Shown: one piece after another, positions 6,598 to 7,085 of the stretch | How the letters are laid out: every line of letters starts with the position of its first letter | How positions within the stretch are numbered: the stretch's first letter is position 1 | Source: Gammaproteobacteria bacterium | GTDB lineage: Bacteria > Pseudomonadota > Gammaproteobacteria > Steroidobacterales > SZUA-146 | Assembly (NCBI GenBank): GCA_013002925.1 | Contig: JABDLQ010000436.1 | Location: 1 to 7,085 of the forward strand | DNA length: 7,085 bases | Direction of reading: 5' to 3' | Program-made: the position numbers and the translations under genes | The notes under the pieces: generated by a model | What the model saw: the letters and a program-made list of their open reading frames with translations, nothing else | Told to the model about the DNA's origin: nothing | Database searches by the model: none

Positions 6598-6824
6598 GTG
6601 GGAGCGCCTTCCAGGCGCGATTAAATTACGGGCGGTCTCCGATCGCGGCTGGAAGCCGCTCCTACGAAACACCATGGTTTTAATTAAACGTTGGATCGCG
6701 GCAAGATGCCGCTCCTACGAAACACCATGGTTTTAATTGAACGTTGGATCGCGGCTGGAAGCCGCTCCTACGAAACACCATGGTTTTAATTGAACGCTGG
6801 ATCGCGGCAAGATGCCGCTCCTAC
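6598..6824. repeat. Super-repeat copy 3, variant end
   Basis: It opens like copy 2 (plus unit with GTGGGAG head, near-identical 20-bp spacer), but the third minus unit is complete and a fourth follows. There is no 102-bp linker. The four minus units alternate in stem type (AGCCGC, TGCCGC, AGCCGC, TGCCGC), suggesting duplication of a 106-bp dimer. Confidence 0.86.
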
Positions 6825-6869
6825 ACATAACGGTAGCTTATCGCGGCGGCAGCCAGCTGTTGACCTGTT

Positions 6870-7085
6870 TTAGTGTACCGCCTCTTTTTTTTGAGTCTTG
6901 CGCGACGAGCGTCGTCGTGCGCGTTCCAGCGCCTCACGGGCGGCGTCATTGAACGCGAACATTTCGAGATCATCGTCCTGTTCATCACTCACCGGTGCTA
7001 ATGAAATGTCGGTGTAGTTGACCGCATCCGGATCCTTTTCCAGCCGGCGACGCGTTGGATAATATTTGAGGTACAGCCTTCCCAG
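6870..7085 (-). CDS. C-terminal end of an unrecognised protein (partial)
   Basis: On the minus strand an open frame enters at the right window edge and ends at TAA (6872-6870), giving 71 residues. It begins LGRLYLKYYPTRRRLEKDP and passes an acidic stretch (SDEQDDDLE, residues 33-41). It ends in a basic, probably helical tail (REALERARRRSSRKTQKKEAVH). Codon use looks like that of the other genes and no stop interrupts it. The alternation of a basic stretch, an acidic patch and a basic tail would suit a cytoplasmic C-terminus, possibly of a membrane protein, but I do not recognise the family. An A8 run on the coding strand (6892-6885) lies 7 codons before the stop. It converges with the aminotransferase gene across the repeat region. 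Confidence 0.7.
   Translation of the reverse strand: MGRLYLKYYPTRRRLEKDPDAVNYTDISLAPVSDEQDDDLEMFAFNDAAREALERARRRSSRKTQKKEAVH

Larger units (their letters stand above)
6061..6824. repeat. Compound REP/BIME-like array: 13 palindromic units with 53-bp and 268/269-bp periods
   Basis: Three plus-oriented units (starting 6061, 6329, 6598) have the stem GCGCCT-TCC-AGGCGC. Ten minus-oriented units start at 6104, 6157, 6210, 6373, 6426, 6479, 6642, 6695, 6748 and 6801. Read on the minus strand, most carry the GTAGGAG head and stem GCGGCA-TCT-TGCCGC; those at 6373, 6642 and 6748 have GCGGCT-TCC-AGCCGC, as in the ccoG array. Within each run minus units are exactly 53 bp apart, with 29-bp linkers such as GAAACACCATGG then TTTTAATTGAACG and T/C-TGG. 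The units at 6210 and 6479 are cut after 17 bases. One plus unit followed by a run of minus units recurs three times. Inverted pairs of GTAG-headed palindromes match the BIME organisation of REP elements. Confidence 0.95.
5898..6869. other. Long gene-free region between convergent genes, mostly repeat array
   Basis: No credible protein gene is visible. Positions 5898-6060 are ordinary-looking spacer with one isolated partial REP head (GTGGGAGCG, 5941-5949). Positions 6061-6824 are the REP array. From 6825 to 6869 there is short spacer, including a degenerate echo of a unit (ATCGCGGCGGCAGCC from 6840). The flanking genes converge on this region, a common setting for REP clusters. No classical hairpin-plus-T-run terminator was found; the palindromes could serve instead. 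Confidence 0.75.

Noticed and set aside
5992..6736. Plus- and minus-strand frames over the second array (5992-6288, 6437-6736, 6053-6259, 6411-6593)
   Set aside because: Their content is translated repeat units and linkers, as in other REP clusters that produce spurious short gene calls. None has a convincing ribosome site or domain.
6061..6824. CRISPR array
   Set aside because: The regularly spaced repeats are palindromes of about 24 bp in both orientations, and the 29-bp linkers are themselves conserved. CRISPR spacers would be unique and repeats would share one direction. No cas genes are present.

Overview
The window suggests a gammaproteobacterium with moderate to high GC that makes a cbb3-type cytochrome c oxidase. 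The evidence is the ccoG-ccoH-ccoI-ccoS accessory cluster, an E. coli YbdL-like aminotransferase, and GTAG-headed palindromic repeats of the REP type. I cannot name the genus.

Positions 1-4527 hold one tightly packed plus-strand gene train. It runs: the 3' part of ccoG (start outside the window), a very short ccoH-like gene, the copper ATPase gene ccoI, the small membrane-protein gene ccoS, a Yip1-family membrane protein, and a putative WG-repeat lipoprotein. Every junction overlaps by 1 to 20 bases, so transcription and probably translation are coupled. CcoG, CcoI and CcoS serve copper handling and assembly of the cbb3 oxidase. The last two genes look like passengers or additional envelope factors in the same transcript.

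The most unusual feature is in ccoG. After the normal end of its periplasmic Ig-like domain, the reading frame runs into five tandem 57-bp repeats (376-660) plus the start of a sixth. Each repeat carries a REP-like palindrome. Because 57 is a multiple of 3, the frame stays open, and CcoG gains about 155 predicted extra residues, including a 19-residue periodic region.

Positions 4528-4754 are a noncoding gap with a perfect 12-bp palindrome. It precedes a TTG-started methionine aminotransferase gene (4755-5897) that resembles E. coli YbdL along its whole length. The 972-bp gap that follows (5898-6869) is filled mainly by a second, much larger array of related REP palindromes in mixed orientation. 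This array has a 53-bp period nested inside a 268/269-bp period. It ends close to a convergent minus-strand gene, of which only the last 71 codons are visible.
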